A stretch of DNA of 64,000 nucleotides from Berkiella sp050247135 (GTDB lineage Bacteria; Pseudomonadota; Gammaproteobacteria; Berkiellales; Berkiellaceae). Each line of letters opens with the position of its first letter. Position 1 is the first letter of the stretch. Shown here one piece after another: positions 16,286-25,571 of the stretch. The notes under the pieces were generated by a model that saw nothing but the letters and a program-made list of their open reading frames with translations, searched no databases and was not told the DNA's origin. The translations under genes and the position numbers were made by a program. The stretch covers positions 15,114-79,113 of the forward strand of contig JBFWUT010000011.1 of the NCBI GenBank assembly GCA_050247135.1, given 5' to 3'.

Positions 16286-17316
16286 ATCCTCATATTATTG
16301 TCGAGTTCGGGGACTGCGACACCAGCAGCCTGAATTTCATTCATTAAAGCATCTGGGGTTAGCTGGTCGATATGGTACTTTTCTAAAATAGGCATTAACT
16401 CGATGATAAACTCATTAAAACGAATGATGTCATGAATTTGTTTAATACGTTCGCTTACTTTATCAACGATTTGTTCATCCCACTCTTTGCCTTTGGGGGA
16501 GGGAATGGAAAGCTTGTTGAGCATGTCTGCGATAGAAGCGTTGTCATAGTGGCGGGCACGATATTCTAAAAAGCGCTGTTCTAAGGATAATGCAGCTTCA
16601 TTCATGCGAATGCGCTCAATGACTTTTTGTAGCTGACTGAGCACCCAATGACCACCTTCTGGTGCTGTAAAGCCTTCTTCATTTAATGCGGTTACCATTT
16701 TTCGTTGCGAATACCCCCGGGTCTGGTAATCAGCAATAATGGGTTGCAACATGAGTGCGTAAACAATGGCATTATCGATTTTAGGCTTATTTACTTTAGT
16801 AATCACATCGCTTGCATGCGGGTTACCGGATTTAGCAGTCGTTCTACTCAGTCCGGCCTTAATCAATTCGCCATGGAGGATCTTCTGTTGCTTGGCATGT
16901 TCTGCTAAAGCAGCGAAGGATTCTTTAGTAATAAAAGGTTGGTCACAACAGTAAAGATCACCATTATAATAGGCCGCATCACTGCGACTACGTTGAGTAC
17001 CTAATAGGCGGTGGATGAGTTTAGCAAAAGCATCATTGCTTGTTAAGTTACGTATCTCAGAAATTAATAACGTTGCTTGATTATCCAAACAAAAAGTAAC
17101 TGCCTCATCTAACACTGGCCATCGATGACGTGGACGTGAAAGCTCACTGGACTCTATAAAGGTTTTTAATATCTTGGCGCCAGGGTGCTGTTGTATAAAA
17201 TCTTGAATACGTCGCTCTTGTTGTGCCAAAGCTTGTTGCGAAAAGAGCATAGCGCTTTGAGCTGCACGAGCAGGAGCGATTAAATAAGCGACATAAACGG
17301 TTTCATTTTGAGTCAT
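16282..17316 (-). CDS. Serine-recombinase-family protein with degenerate active site
   Basis: A 344-residue protein. Residues 1-110 align in pattern with a resolvase catalytic domain, but where active recombinases have YxRVST this one reads YLIAPA, so the nucleophile Ser and its partner Arg are absent; the later D-R-L-x-R motif is reduced to EIRNLT. The following part resembles the recombinase C-terminal domain: residues 186-228 carry IVYALMLQPII, RGYSQRKMVTALNEEGF and PEGGHWVLSQLQKVIERI. A second, weaker repeat of this kind covers about 245-300 (YDNASIADMLNKLSIPSPKGKEWDEQIVDKV). It heads a minus-strand operon with a 95-residue protein and the zinc-ribbon protein. DNA binding without strand exchange is the likely activity; this is inferred. 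Confidence 0.75.
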   Translation of the reverse strand: MTQNETVYVAYLIAPARAAQSAMLFSQQALAQQERRIQDFIQQHPGAKILKTFIESSELSRPRHRWPVLDEAVTFCLDNQATLLISEIRNLTSNDAFAKLIHRLLGTQRSRSDAAYYNGDLYCCDQPFITKESFAALAEHAKQQKILHGELIKAGLSRTTAKSGNPHASDVITKVNKPKIDNAIVYALMLQPIIADYQTRGYSQRKMVTALNEEGFTAPEGGHWVLSQLQKVIERIRMNEAALSLEQRFLEYRARHYDNASIADMLNKLSIPSPKGKEWDEQIVDKVSERIKQIHDIIRFNEFIIELMPILEKYHIDQLTPDALMNEIQAAGVAVPELDNNMRM

Positions 17317-17550
17317 GGTGTTACCATCTCATCAATTAATAGTTGCATATCCCCACACCAATAGAGCATATCCCAAAATTTGATGGGGTATAAGACCTAG
17401 TATAGGAACATCATTGCTGATTAGCCACAGGTGCTCTTCCCCATTTCCCTTGAGACATTGTTACTTCGTTCTCTGGCAACCCGTCATTTACCTCGTTTCC
17501 ATTACCTTGCCTCAGGATAAGTGGCTTTGAGCACTCAATCCCTCTCTTTC

Positions 17551-19992
17551 TTACAGGCATCCCTCTGTAATGGCGTCTGTGATAGCCTTTTTCAATGCTT
17601 GTATCTGCGCTTCTTCTTGAAGAGGTTGGCCGGTTTTTGTGTCGGTCACATAGAAAAGATCCTCGACTTTGGCATCAAGTGTATTAATAAGGGCACTATG
17701 CAGCGTAACGCTGCACTGCACAAATGCTTGCGCCACTCTGGCTAACAGCCCTGGAAAATCGGGAGCATGCAAGGTGATGAGGGTTTGCTGCAAATGGGCT
17801 TTGTTTTCAATAGAAATACTGACCTGTGTTTTAAAGAATTTCAAAGACCGACGTATATGCCTTGATGCAGGCTTGAGACTCATTTGGGGCTCGGTAGCTG
17901 CTTTGGCAATCAGTTTTTCTAATGTCATTTGGATATGTGCAAGACGAGCGGGATCTTTAATAGGGGTGCCCGATTGCTCTAGCACCACATATCGTTGCAA
18001 TGCGAAGTGCTGTGCTGTGGTTATTCGTGCTTGGACAATAGTTAAATTGCACTTTTCTAAACTGGCCAAGATACTGGCTAACAAATTTGGGTTTTCAGGT
18101 GCGTAAATGAAAATATCCGTTCCCGCTTCATTACGATGAGGTTTTATAACAACACTGGCCTCGCTCTTGGGGGGAGGAGATAAACGTTCCAGTGATGAAG
18201 AGGGGGCATTCAAATTATCTAGCGATGCCAAGGTGTTAAGATAGAGATCGCGTAATAAAGCATGTCGCCAATGGTTCCAAAGAGCAGGATTGGTTGCGTA
18301 GATATCAGCAACTGTTAGTAGATAAAGTAAGTGAAGCTGTAAAGGCGTTTTAATTAATTTTGAAAATCTTTCAATAACTTCTTTATCGCCAATATCCTGA
18401 TGCTGAGCAACCTCTGACATGAGCAAATGGTTTTGAACAAGCCAAGATACCGTGTCGCAGAGTTCTACTTTAAGTTGATGATCCTGGCAAAATTGCCTAG
18501 CAATTATCGCCCCTTTTGCACTGTGATTACCTCCTTGCCCTTTACCAATGTCGTGTAATAATCCAGCTAAAAATAATGCGTTAGGAGATAACGTCATTTC
18601 TTTTGCATTAAATGGCAGTTTAAATTCTAGTAAAGCATTATGGTCAAATAGCCATTCAAGTGTTCGGATGACAAGAAGAGTATGAGCATCAACCGTATAA
18701 AGGTGAAACAGATCGTATTGCATTTGTCCTTCGAGTTGACTCATTTGAGGCAAATATCTAGATAAAAGCCCTAGGCGATGCATTAAAGTGAGGGTTTTAT
18801 ACGCACCTTTGAATCCTCCTAATATAGCCATGAAACACTGCCTGCCCAACTCAGTCATCAGCCTGTCTCTTGGCAAGCTTTTGGCAAGTTGACGGATAAA
18901 GCGTAATGATTTAGCACTGAAGTTGGTGATCGAGTCATCCTTTGCCATTAGCGCAAAAAGCTGCAATAAGTGATCCGGATGCTCAAGCAAGAAATCCATA
19001 TCGGTGATTTCAAGCACACCATCGACTAGGTTGCAATAATGGTTTACTTCATTAACTGTGGCATGAGCAGAGGAAGGCGATTTCTCTTTAAAATATTGGC
19101 ATAAGATATCAGTTATTTCGCGTAGTTCAGTGGCAGTTTGATAATATTGCTGCATGAATGCATTCATTTTCTCATTCATATTAATGGCAGAGAAATTAAG
19201 CCGACTTGCGATTTTGTCTTGATATTCAAAATATAAGCGATCAGATTTGCCTTTAGAGACCAAGTGAAGTTGATAGCGGATGTGCCACAAAAGCTGGCTT
19301 GCTTGATTAAGATTATAGTATTCAATTGTGTCTATATCCGCGTTGTTCAGTAAAACTTTCCAATCAGCAATGTGGTATTTTTTCAGGGAAAGCCAAATAA
19401 TCAAGTCAAGATCACGCAATCCACCGGGGCTTTCTTTAATGTTAGGCTCTAAACCATATTCGGTGTGGTTAAATCGTTGATAACGTTTCTGTCGTTCAAG
19501 AATTTTAGCCTCTAAAAATGCTTCAAAAGTCATGAGCGAGGGGACTTGTGCTAAACAAGTCGTAAACAACCGGTTATCTCCGGCTAATTCTCGCATACAA
19601 AGCAGATTGGTATAAAAGGCCAAATCAGATTTGGCATCGCTAAAGCATTCATCGAGGGTTCTTACGCTTGAGCCTAATTTAATACCACAATCCCAAATGG
19701 CTGTCACAAAGCGACTTATTTTTTGTTGCAAAGTAGGCACTAAAGAAGTTTTGGCAAGGAGCAAAATATCAGCATCTGAACCGGGATAAATGCGTTTAAG
19801 TCCATATCCTCCCAAAGCAATGAGAGCAAGCACTTCGCCCTCTAACTCACAATACCGCCAAACAATCTGTAAAATTTCATCCAGCCAATTTGAACGTTGT
19901 TTCAGTAAGGCTTGAATGTCGGTTTGTAACGTTACATGAGCATCTTGTTGCAGGAGTAAGTTTTCATGGGTTTGTTTAATAAAGCGCACCAA
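17551..19992 (-). CDS. glnD: GlnD, PII uridylyltransferase / uridylyl-removing enzyme
   Basis: GlnD adds and removes UMP on the PII protein in response to glutamine. The 813 residues show the nucleotidyltransferase core GGYG (61-64) and SDAD (72-75), a helical linker, an HD hydrolase domain with LLHDIGKG at about 478-485, and two C-terminal ACT domains (from about 625 and 739; LHAPDFPGLLARV). E. coli GlnD has 890 residues; the loss is mainly N-terminal. There is no ATG: GTG at 19992 or TTG at 19995 are the nearest choices, and the frame stays open with protein-like sequence back to the map stop, so the true start may be a little upstream. It follows map in the same direction, with its nominal start about 58 bp beyond the map stop. 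Confidence 0.93.
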   Translation of the reverse strand: MVRFIKQTHENLLLQQDAHVTLQTDIQALLKQRSNWLDEILQIVWRYCELEGEVLALIALGGYGLKRIYPGSDADILLLAKTSLVPTLQQKISRFVTAIWDCGIKLGSSVRTLDECFSDAKSDLAFYTNLLCMRELAGDNRLFTTCLAQVPSLMTFEAFLEAKILERQKRYQRFNHTEYGLEPNIKESPGGLRDLDLIIWLSLKKYHIADWKVLLNNADIDTIEYYNLNQASQLLWHIRYQLHLVSKGKSDRLYFEYQDKIASRLNFSAINMNEKMNAFMQQYYQTATELREITDILCQYFKEKSPSSAHATVNEVNHYCNLVDGVLEITDMDFLLEHPDHLLQLFALMAKDDSITNFSAKSLRFIRQLAKSLPRDRLMTELGRQCFMAILGGFKGAYKTLTLMHRLGLLSRYLPQMSQLEGQMQYDLFHLYTVDAHTLLVIRTLEWLFDHNALLEFKLPFNAKEMTLSPNALFLAGLLHDIGKGQGGNHSAKGAIIARQFCQDHQLKVELCDTVSWLVQNHLLMSEVAQHQDIGDKEVIERFSKLIKTPLQLHLLYLLTVADIYATNPALWNHWRHALLRDLYLNTLASLDNLNAPSSSLERLSPPPKSEASVVIKPHRNEAGTDIFIYAPENPNLLASILASLEKCNLTIVQARITTAQHFALQRYVVLEQSGTPIKDPARLAHIQMTLEKLIAKAATEPQMSLKPASRHIRRSLKFFKTQVSISIENKAHLQQTLITLHAPDFPGLLARVAQAFVQCSVTLHSALINTLDAKVEDLFYVTDTKTGQPLQEEAQIQALKKAITDAITEGCL

Positions 19993-20050
19993 ATCTGTCA
20001 GATGGCAGAGTGTGCTTTTGTGCGCTTCAAATTGAGTTAGTATGGAAAAA

Positions 20051-20821
20051 TTAGAGATCGTTTTCTTCCTTGCGCTTGGTTAAGACTTCATATCCGTTTG
20101 CAGTCACTAATATGGTATGTTCCCATTGTGCCGATAAACTGTGATCTTTGGTCACCACGGTCCATTTGTCTGGGAGTAATTTAGTTTCCTTTTTACCGAT
20201 ATTGAGCATGGGTTCAATCGTAAATATCATTCCCTCAAGAAGTTTTAGGCCTTCACCTTTTTTACCAAAATGTAGTACTTGCGGTTCTTCATGGAAAATT
20301 TTACCGATCCCATGACCACAGTACTCGCGAACAATGGAAAAATGGTGCGCATGGGCATATTCTTGGATGGCAGCACCAATGTCGCCCAAGGTGTTGCCTG
20401 GTTTAACTTGCTTGATCCCTAGAATCATGGCTTCACGGGTAATTTTGATGAGGCGAGCTGCCTTCACTGAAGGCTCACCAATGACGAACATTTTACTGGT
20501 GTCGCCATGATAGCCGTCTTTGATGACGGTAACATCGATATTGATAATATCGCCGTCTTTGAGTTTTTTCTCGTTTGGGATCCCATGACATACGACGTGG
20601 TTGATGGAAGTACAAATCGACTTTGGAAAGCCTTTATAGTTCAAAGGGGCAGGAATGGCTTGTTGCACATTGACGATATAGTCATGACAAAGGGTATTTA
20701 ACTCATCCGTTGTGACGCCTGCTTTAACGAAAGGTCCAATCATATCCAGGACCTCGCCTGCTAAACGGCCTGCAATGCGCATTTTTTCGATATCTTCGAT
20801 TGTTTTTATTGTGACAGCCAT
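20051..20821 (-). CDS. map: Methionine aminopeptidase type I
   Basis: Removes the initiator methionine from nascent proteins. At 256 residues it has the normal type I length. Metal-site blocks are visible: NIDVTVIKDGYHGDTS (two Asp), EYCGHGIGKIFHEEP (His) and MIFTIEPM (Glu), with the last Glu in SAQWEHTI. The gene is divergent from rpsB, as in many Gammaproteobacteria, and its ATG is preceded by AGGAAA on the minus strand. glnD follows. Confidence 0.97.
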   Translation of the reverse strand: MAVTIKTIEDIEKMRIAGRLAGEVLDMIGPFVKAGVTTDELNTLCHDYIVNVQQAIPAPLNYKGFPKSICTSINHVVCHGIPNEKKLKDGDIINIDVTVIKDGYHGDTSKMFVIGEPSVKAARLIKITREAMILGIKQVKPGNTLGDIGAAIQEYAHAHHFSIVREYCGHGIGKIFHEEPQVLHFGKKGEGLKLLEGMIFTIEPMLNIGKKETKLLPDKWTVVTKDHSLSAQWEHTILVTANGYEVLTKRKEENDL

Positions 20822-21025
20822 TTTTAGTTTCCTATCTCCTCTATATATGGTATAAAAACGCGCCGAAACTGTGCAAATTTGCGTGTGGTTTTGGTTGTTT
20901 TAGTTAACTTGTAAACTTTTAAATTGTCACACGTGTGTCGACACGTTCCCCGGGGTGCTTTAGTTTTCTAAGGTCGGAGAATGGGATACACGGAGGCCCA
21001 ACCCCAACAATGGAGAATATACCTC

Positions 21026-21766
21026 ATGGTAGCAATTACAATGCGCACAATGCTAGAAGCTGGCGTTCATTTCGGTCACCAAACCCGCTTTTGGGACCCC
21101 AAAATGAAGCAGTACATCTATGGCGCCCGTAACAAAATTCATATCATCAACCTCGATAAAACCTTACCCCTCTTTAATGAGGCGCTGGGCTTCATACGTC
21201 GTGTAGCTGCGCGTAATGGTAAAATTTTATTCGTCGGCACCAAAACCAGTGCTAGCAATATCATTAAAGAGCAGGCAGAACGTTGTGGAATGCCCTATGT
21301 TAATTACCGCTGGCTTGGCGGTATGTTAACCAACTTTAAAACGGTAAAGCAATCCATTAAGCGCCTACATGAGCTTGAAGCGATGCGCGATGATGGTACC
21401 TTTGAAAAGCTTGTTAAAAAAGAAGCATTGATGCGTGAACGCGAAATGATCAAGTTGGAACGAAGCTTAGGCGGCATCAAAAATATGGATAGCTTGCCTG
21501 ATGCCTTGTTTGTTATCGATGTCGGCCACGAGAAAATTGCAATTAAAGAAGCAAATAATCTTCGCATTCCCGTTGCAGGTGTAGTCGATACCAATAACAA
21601 TCCAGCCGGTATTGATTATATCATTCCTGGTAATGATGATGCATTACGCTCTATTGAGTTGTATGTTTCAAGTGTTGCTGATGTCATTTTAGAATGCAGA
21701 AGTAATATGAGTTCCTCACAGCAAGAATCCAGTGAGTATGTAGAGCTCGACAGCGAAGAGCGCTAG
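21026..21766 (+). CDS. rpsB: 30S ribosomal protein S2
   Basis: A 246-residue S2 protein. The ATG at 21026 is chosen because the sequence VAITMRTMLEAGVHFGHQTR aligns with the usual S2 N-terminus and GGAG stands at 21012-21015; an in-frame ATG at 20981 would add 15 unrelated residues. Typical blocks are ARNKIHIINLDKT, NYRWLGGMLTNF and PDALFVIDV. About 200 bp separate it from the divergent map start, and the GC-rich leader around 20945-21010 may carry the autoregulatory S2 site known in Proteobacteria, though I could not fold it with certainty. tsf follows after an attenuator-like hairpin. Confidence 0.97.
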   Translation: MVAITMRTMLEAGVHFGHQTRFWDPKMKQYIYGARNKIHIINLDKTLPLFNEALGFIRRVAARNGKILFVGTKTSASNIIKEQAERCGMPYVNYRWLGGMLTNFKTVKQSIKRLHELEAMRDDGTFEKLVKKEALMREREMIKLERSLGGIKNMDSLPDALFVIDVGHEKIAIKEANNLRIPVAGVVDTNNNPAGIDYIIPGNDDALRSIELYVSSVADVILECRSNMSSSQQESSEYVELDSEER

Positions 21767-21776
21767 ACGCGGTTTA

Positions 21777-21797
21777 AAAGGGGGCAAAGCCCCCTTT
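21777..21797 (+). terminator. rpsB-tsf intergenic hairpin (attenuator)
   Basis: A 9-bp perfect stem (AAAGGGGGC / GCCCCCTTT) with an AAA loop, followed by ATTTTG. The T run is short, so it probably reduces rather than stops transcription into tsf. A partial terminator at this place is known from E. coli and would set the S2 to EF-Ts ratio. Confidence 0.8.
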
Positions 21798-21837
21798 ATT
21801 TTGAAGCAGATCAAAAAGACGAAGGAGACACATTGCG

Positions 21838-22725
21838 ATGGCAGATATTACCGCCGAAATGGTAAAGAACTTACGTGAGCGCACTGGCGCTGGCATGATG
21901 GAATGTAAAAAAGCTTTGGTGGAAGCCAAAGGTGACATGGCTGCCGCTGAAGATATTATCGCTAAATCAGGCAACAAAAAAGCTGACAAATCAGCGTCTC
22001 GTACCGCAGCACAAGGTCGAATTTCTATAGCTAATTCACATACCAGCGCGGTGATGATTGAAATAAATTGTGAAACAGATTTTGTGGCCAGGGATAATGG
22101 TTTCATTCAGTTTTGCCAAGCCGTTGCTGATCTTGCCTTAGCTAAAGAATGCCAAAGCGTCGATACGTTATTATCGCTTCCTTTTGATAGCACCGGTTCT
22201 GTTGAAGAAGCACGTAAAGCTGCTATTGTTCGAATTGGTGAAAATATCCAAATCAGACGCCTTCATTTTGTCAAAGCACAGGCCATGCAACGCATTGGGA
22301 GCTATATTCATAATGCCCGAATTGGTACTTTAGTTCTGCTAGAAGGTGGAAATGAAGAATTAGCTAAAGATTTAGCTATGCATATTGCTGCAATGAAACC
22401 GCAATATATTTCTTCTACTGAAATTCCCGCTGCCATTATTGAAAAAGAGCATGCCATTTTCATGGAGCGTGCTAAACAAAGTGGTAAGCCTGATAATATT
22501 TTAGAAAAAATAGTTCAAGGCCAGTTACAAAAACAAGCAAATGAAATTTGTTTACTTGGCCAGCCGTTCTTCAAAGATCCTGATAAAACCATTGAGAGCC
22601 TGTTGAAGTCACTCAATGCGAAAGTGCTTGCCATGCTTCGTTTTGAAGTCGGCGAAGGTATTGAAGTCGTTAAGAAAAGTTTTGAAGAAGAAGTGATGGA
22701 ACAAGCTCGTGGGAGCAAAGCATGA
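21838..22725 (+). CDS. tsf: Elongation factor Ts
   Basis: Nucleotide-exchange factor for EF-Tu, 295 residues against 283 in E. coli. The N-terminal UBA-like domain reads VKNLRERTGAGMMECKKAL, and the T80-D81-F82-V motif that contacts EF-Tu is intact (CETDFVARDN). The ribosome site AGGAGA lies 12 bases before the ATG. Its end overlaps pyrH by 4 bp, so the two are coupled. Confidence 0.97.
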   Translation: MADITAEMVKNLRERTGAGMMECKKALVEAKGDMAAAEDIIAKSGNKKADKSASRTAAQGRISIANSHTSAVMIEINCETDFVARDNGFIQFCQAVADLALAKECQSVDTLLSLPFDSTGSVEEARKAAIVRIGENIQIRRLHFVKAQAMQRIGSYIHNARIGTLVLLEGGNEELAKDLAMHIAAMKPQYISSTEIPAAIIEKEHAIFMERAKQSGKPDNILEKIVQGQLQKQANEICLLGQPFFKDPDKTIESLLKSLNAKVLAMLRFEVGEGIEVVKKSFEEEVMEQARGSKA

Positions 22726-23456
22726 GTGAAAAACCTATCTATCGTCGGATCCTTTTAAAACTCAGTGGTGAAGCGTTAATGGGCGATGAGCCCTTTGGTA
22801 TTGATCCTAAAGTACTGGACAGGATTGCTGATGAGGTTGGTGAACTAATCAAGCTCGGCGTTCAAGTAGGCATCGTGATTGGGGGCGGCAATCTTTGCCG
22901 AGGAAAATCGCTGTCTAAGGCGGGGCTTGGGCGTGTTTCAGGCGATCAGATGGGTATGCTGGCAACGGTCATGAATGCGATTGCAATGCGTGATGCGCTA
23001 GAGAGGGCGGGTTTTATGACTCGTATCATGTCTGCTATTCCCATGAGTGGTTTAGTTGATCACTATGACCGTCGTAAGGCAATAGACCACTTACAGCATG
23101 GGCGAATTGTGATATTTGCAGCAGGCACGGGTAATCCCTTAGTGACAACCGATTCCGCTGCCAGTTTACGCGCTATTGAAACTCAAGCCGATGTATTACT
23201 TAAAGCAACGAATGTCGATGGGATTTACTCAGCCGATCCTGCTATTGATCCCCATGCAACGTTGTATCAAAGAATTACCTATGCTAAAGCGCTTGAAAAA
23301 GAGCTGGGCATTATGGATTTATCTGCGTTTTGCCAGTGTCGCGATCACGACATGACAATTCGTGTGTTTAATATCAATAATGCCGGCGCTTTGTTGCGCA
23401 TTGTCAAAGGGCAACCCGAAGGAACCATTGTTGAACGAGGGAATGCAAATGATTAA
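22722..23456 (+). CDS. pyrH: UMP kinase
   Basis: Bacterial hexameric UMP kinase of the amino acid kinase family, which makes UDP from UMP. The 244 residues contain LLKLSGEALMG at the N-terminus, GIVIGGGNLCRG, GDQMGMLATVMNAIAM and the TTDSAASLRA block. It starts inside tsf (ATGA overlap) and its last codons overlap the start of frr by 8 bp. Order tsf-pyrH-frr is universal in this group. Confidence 0.97.
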   Translation: MSEKPIYRRILLKLSGEALMGDEPFGIDPKVLDRIADEVGELIKLGVQVGIVIGGGNLCRGKSLSKAGLGRVSGDQMGMLATVMNAIAMRDALERAGFMTRIMSAIPMSGLVDHYDRRKAIDHLQHGRIVIFAAGTGNPLVTTDSAASLRAIETQADVLLKATNVDGIYSADPAIDPHATLYQRITYAKALEKELGIMDLSAFCQCRDHDMTIRVFNINNAGALLRIVKGQPEGTIVERGNAND

Positions 23457-24006
23457 TGATGTTCAAAAAAATGCTAAGGAGAGGATGAGCAAAAGTGTTC
23501 ATTCACTTGAAGAGGAATTATCTAAATTAAGAGCGGGTCGTGCTAATCCCAGTATTTTAGAAGGTGTTGTGGTTTCATACTATGGAACAGATACACCTTT
23601 AAACCAAGTGGCACAAATTACTGTTGAAGGTGCTTTGATGTTAGCGGTTAAGCCTTTCGAAAAGAAAATGGTCACCGAAATTGAAAAAGCGATCCGTATT
23701 GCAGATTTAGGCTTAAATCCTGCAAATTCAGGTGATGTTATTAGGGTGCCATTTCCTCCTTTAAGTGAAGAAAGACGTAAAGAGCTCATTAAAAAAGTAA
23801 AGGCAGAAGTTGAAAACGCGAAAGTGGCAATCCGTAACATTCGTCGTGATGCTAATCAGGAACTCAAAGAACTCTTAAAATCTAAATCCATCAGCGAAGA
23901 TGAGCAACGCAAAGCTGAAGAAGCAATGCAGAAATTAACTGATCAATATATTCATCAAGCTGATGCTATTTTAGCTCGTAAAGAAAAAGATTTAATGGAG
24001 ATCTGA
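23449..24006 (+). CDS. frr: Ribosome recycling factor
   Basis: Splits post-termination ribosomes together with EF-G. The ATG at 23449 gives 185 residues, exactly the family length, with N-terminus MINDVQKNAKERM; upstream in-frame ATGs lie within pyrH and would give a non-homologous extension. GAGGGA at 23437-23442 is the ribosome site. Family blocks LRAGRANPSIL, DLGLNPANSG and VRIRNIRRDAN-type sequence (VAIRNIRRDAN) are present. The gene overlaps pyrH by 8 bp. Confidence 0.97.
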   Translation: MINDVQKNAKERMSKSVHSLEEELSKLRAGRANPSILEGVVVSYYGTDTPLNQVAQITVEGALMLAVKPFEKKMVTEIEKAIRIADLGLNPANSGDVIRVPFPPLSEERRKELIKKVKAEVENAKVAIRNIRRDANQELKELLKSKSISEDEQRKAEEAMQKLTDQYIHQADAILARKEKDLMEI

Positions 24007-24060
24007 TCCATTAGTACTTCGTATGCAAGCCACCCCGGCGTTAAGGCAAAAGATGGCAAT

Positions 24061-24759
24061 TTGCCAAGCCACATTGCTGTCGTTATGGACGGTAATGGCC
24101 GCTGGGCAAGATTGCGTGGTTTAAGCCGTACGTTGGGTCATCGTAAAGGTGTCGAAAGTGCCAGAGAAATTATCTCGGCCTGCCAAAAATCTCATATTAA
24201 AGCATTAACATTATTTGCTTTTGGTATGGAAAATTGGAAAAGGCCTAGCAAAGAGGTACGCAACCTTTTCCGTTTGTTTTATCTTGTCTTACGAAAAGAT
24301 ATTGCCCGTATTCACCAAGATAATATTCGCTTGCGTATTCTAGGTGATCGCTCCATTTTTGCACCGCAGTTAATTCAAGCCATCACAGATGCTGAAAATT
24401 TAACCGCGCAAAATACCGGTCTTATCTTAAACATTGCTGTTAATTATAGTGGTCGTTGGGACTTACTGCAGGCAGTGCAAAAGCTCTGTGCTAAAAATCA
24501 AGGAAGTGCAGCCAATATTACGGAGGAAGCTTTAACTGAGCAGTTAAGCTTACATGGCGTACCTGAGCCAGATTTGTTTATTAGAACAGGCGGGGTACTG
24601 CGGATCAGTAATTTTATGTTGTGGGAATTAGCCTACACGGAGTTTTACTTTACTCCCACTCTTTGGCCAGACTTTACTCCTGACGAACTCACTAGAGCGC
24701 TTGGCGATTACGCTTTGCGTGAACGACGCTTTGGTTTAACTGGCGAGCAGTTAGGATAA
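24061..24759 (+). CDS. uppS: Undecaprenyl (isoprenyl) diphosphate synthase
   Basis: cis-prenyltransferase making the C55 carrier lipid for peptidoglycan and LPS. The signature VVMDGNGRWARLRG is at the N-terminus and LFIRTGG..RISNF plus WELAYTEFYF near the C-terminus. There is no ATG start: TTG at 24061 gives 232 residues but lacks a good ribosome site. The frame is open back to the frr stop, and an ATT at 24010 has GGAG at 23998-24001, 8 bases upstream; it would give 249 residues. E. coli UppS also has an N-terminal extension of about this size. The enzyme identity is certain, the start is not. cdsA begins 2 bp after it. Confidence 0.95.
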   Translation: MPSHIAVVMDGNGRWARLRGLSRTLGHRKGVESAREIISACQKSHIKALTLFAFGMENWKRPSKEVRNLFRLFYLVLRKDIARIHQDNIRLRILGDRSIFAPQLIQAITDAENLTAQNTGLILNIAVNYSGRWDLLQAVQKLCAKNQGSAANITEEALTEQLSLHGVPEPDLFIRTGGVLRISNFMLWELAYTEFYFTPTLWPDFTPDELTRALGDYALRERRFGLTGEQLG

Positions 24760-24761
24760 TT

Positions 24762-25571
24762 ATGCTGAAGTGGCGACTCTTAACAGCGCTCTGCCTTATC
24801 CCTTTAGTTATTCTTGGGATCTTGAAACTAGATGATATTCCATTCGCTTGTCTATGTGGTGCAATCCTAGCGCTGGGTGCGCACGAGTGGACCAGTCTAG
24901 TGCCCTTCACTAAAAAATCACAGCAAATTGGCTATACGGCCCTATTCATGGTTTTTTGCGCCAGTTTATTTTTTGTGAAATCTTTGATGTTGTTATGGGT
25001 CGCTTTGGTATTTTGGTTAAGCTGTGGTATTGGGCTTTATCGGTACAAAGGACTAGCTCCTTTGTGGCTCAGTATTCCTGTGAAAGCCCTGCTAGGATTA
25101 TTGATATTATGCAGTGCTTTTTATGGACTTGTGACTTTACACCGCATGTCAGCTGGACCCATAGGGTTGATTGTGTGCTTAGTGTTAATTTGGTCAACCG
25201 ATAGTTTTGCCTATTTTACAGGGCGCCTTATCGGCAAGCGACCAATGGCTCCGCTTATCAGTCCTAAAAAAACCAAGGAGGGATTTTGGGGAGGGATGAT
25301 TGGGACGGTGACGTTAGCCGCCGTTGGCAGCTATTTTACGCAGGTGCTTCCTCAGTTCTCATTAGGTCACACATTATGGGTTGCAATAGTCATAGTGTTA
25401 TTGGCAGTCATTGGCGATCTTTTCGAGAGTTTTATGAAACGTCTTGCCGGTGTGAAAGACAGTGGCAAACTGCTACCCGGGCATGGAGGCATATTAGATC
25501 GTCTTGATAGCTTGTTTGCAGTTATTCCCTTTTTTGTCTTAGTAATGCACTGGTTGGAGAAGGGCTCATGA
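24762..25571 (+). CDS. cdsA: Phosphatidate cytidylyltransferase (CDP-diacylglycerol synthase)
   Basis: Multi-pass membrane enzyme that makes CDP-diacylglycerol from phosphatidate and CTP. It has 269 residues with about seven hydrophobic segments and the family signature near the C-terminus: ESFMKRLAGVKDSG, then LLPGHGGILDRLDS. An SPKKTKEGFWGG block precedes it. The stop overlaps the start of dxr by 4 bp. Confidence 0.96.
   Translation: MLKWRLLTALCLIPLVILGILKLDDIPFACLCGAILALGAHEWTSLVPFTKKSQQIGYTALFMVFCASLFFVKSLMLLWVALVFWLSCGIGLYRYKGLAPLWLSIPVKALLGLLILCSAFYGLVTLHRMSAGPIGLIVCLVLIWSTDSFAYFTGRLIGKRPMAPLISPKKTKEGFWGGMIGTVTLAAVGSYFTQVLPQFSLGHTLWVAIVIVLLAVIGDLFESFMKRLAGVKDSGKLLPGHGGILDRLDSLFAVIPFFVLVMHWLEKGS

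Noticed and set aside
17521..17745. Short plus-strand frames over the 3' end of glnD
   Set aside because: They are antisense shadows of the conserved ACT-domain coding region.
20870..20950. Sigma-70 promoter for rpsB around TTGGTT / TAAACT
   Set aside because: Spacing is 15 bp and the boxes are weak; I did not list it as a feature.
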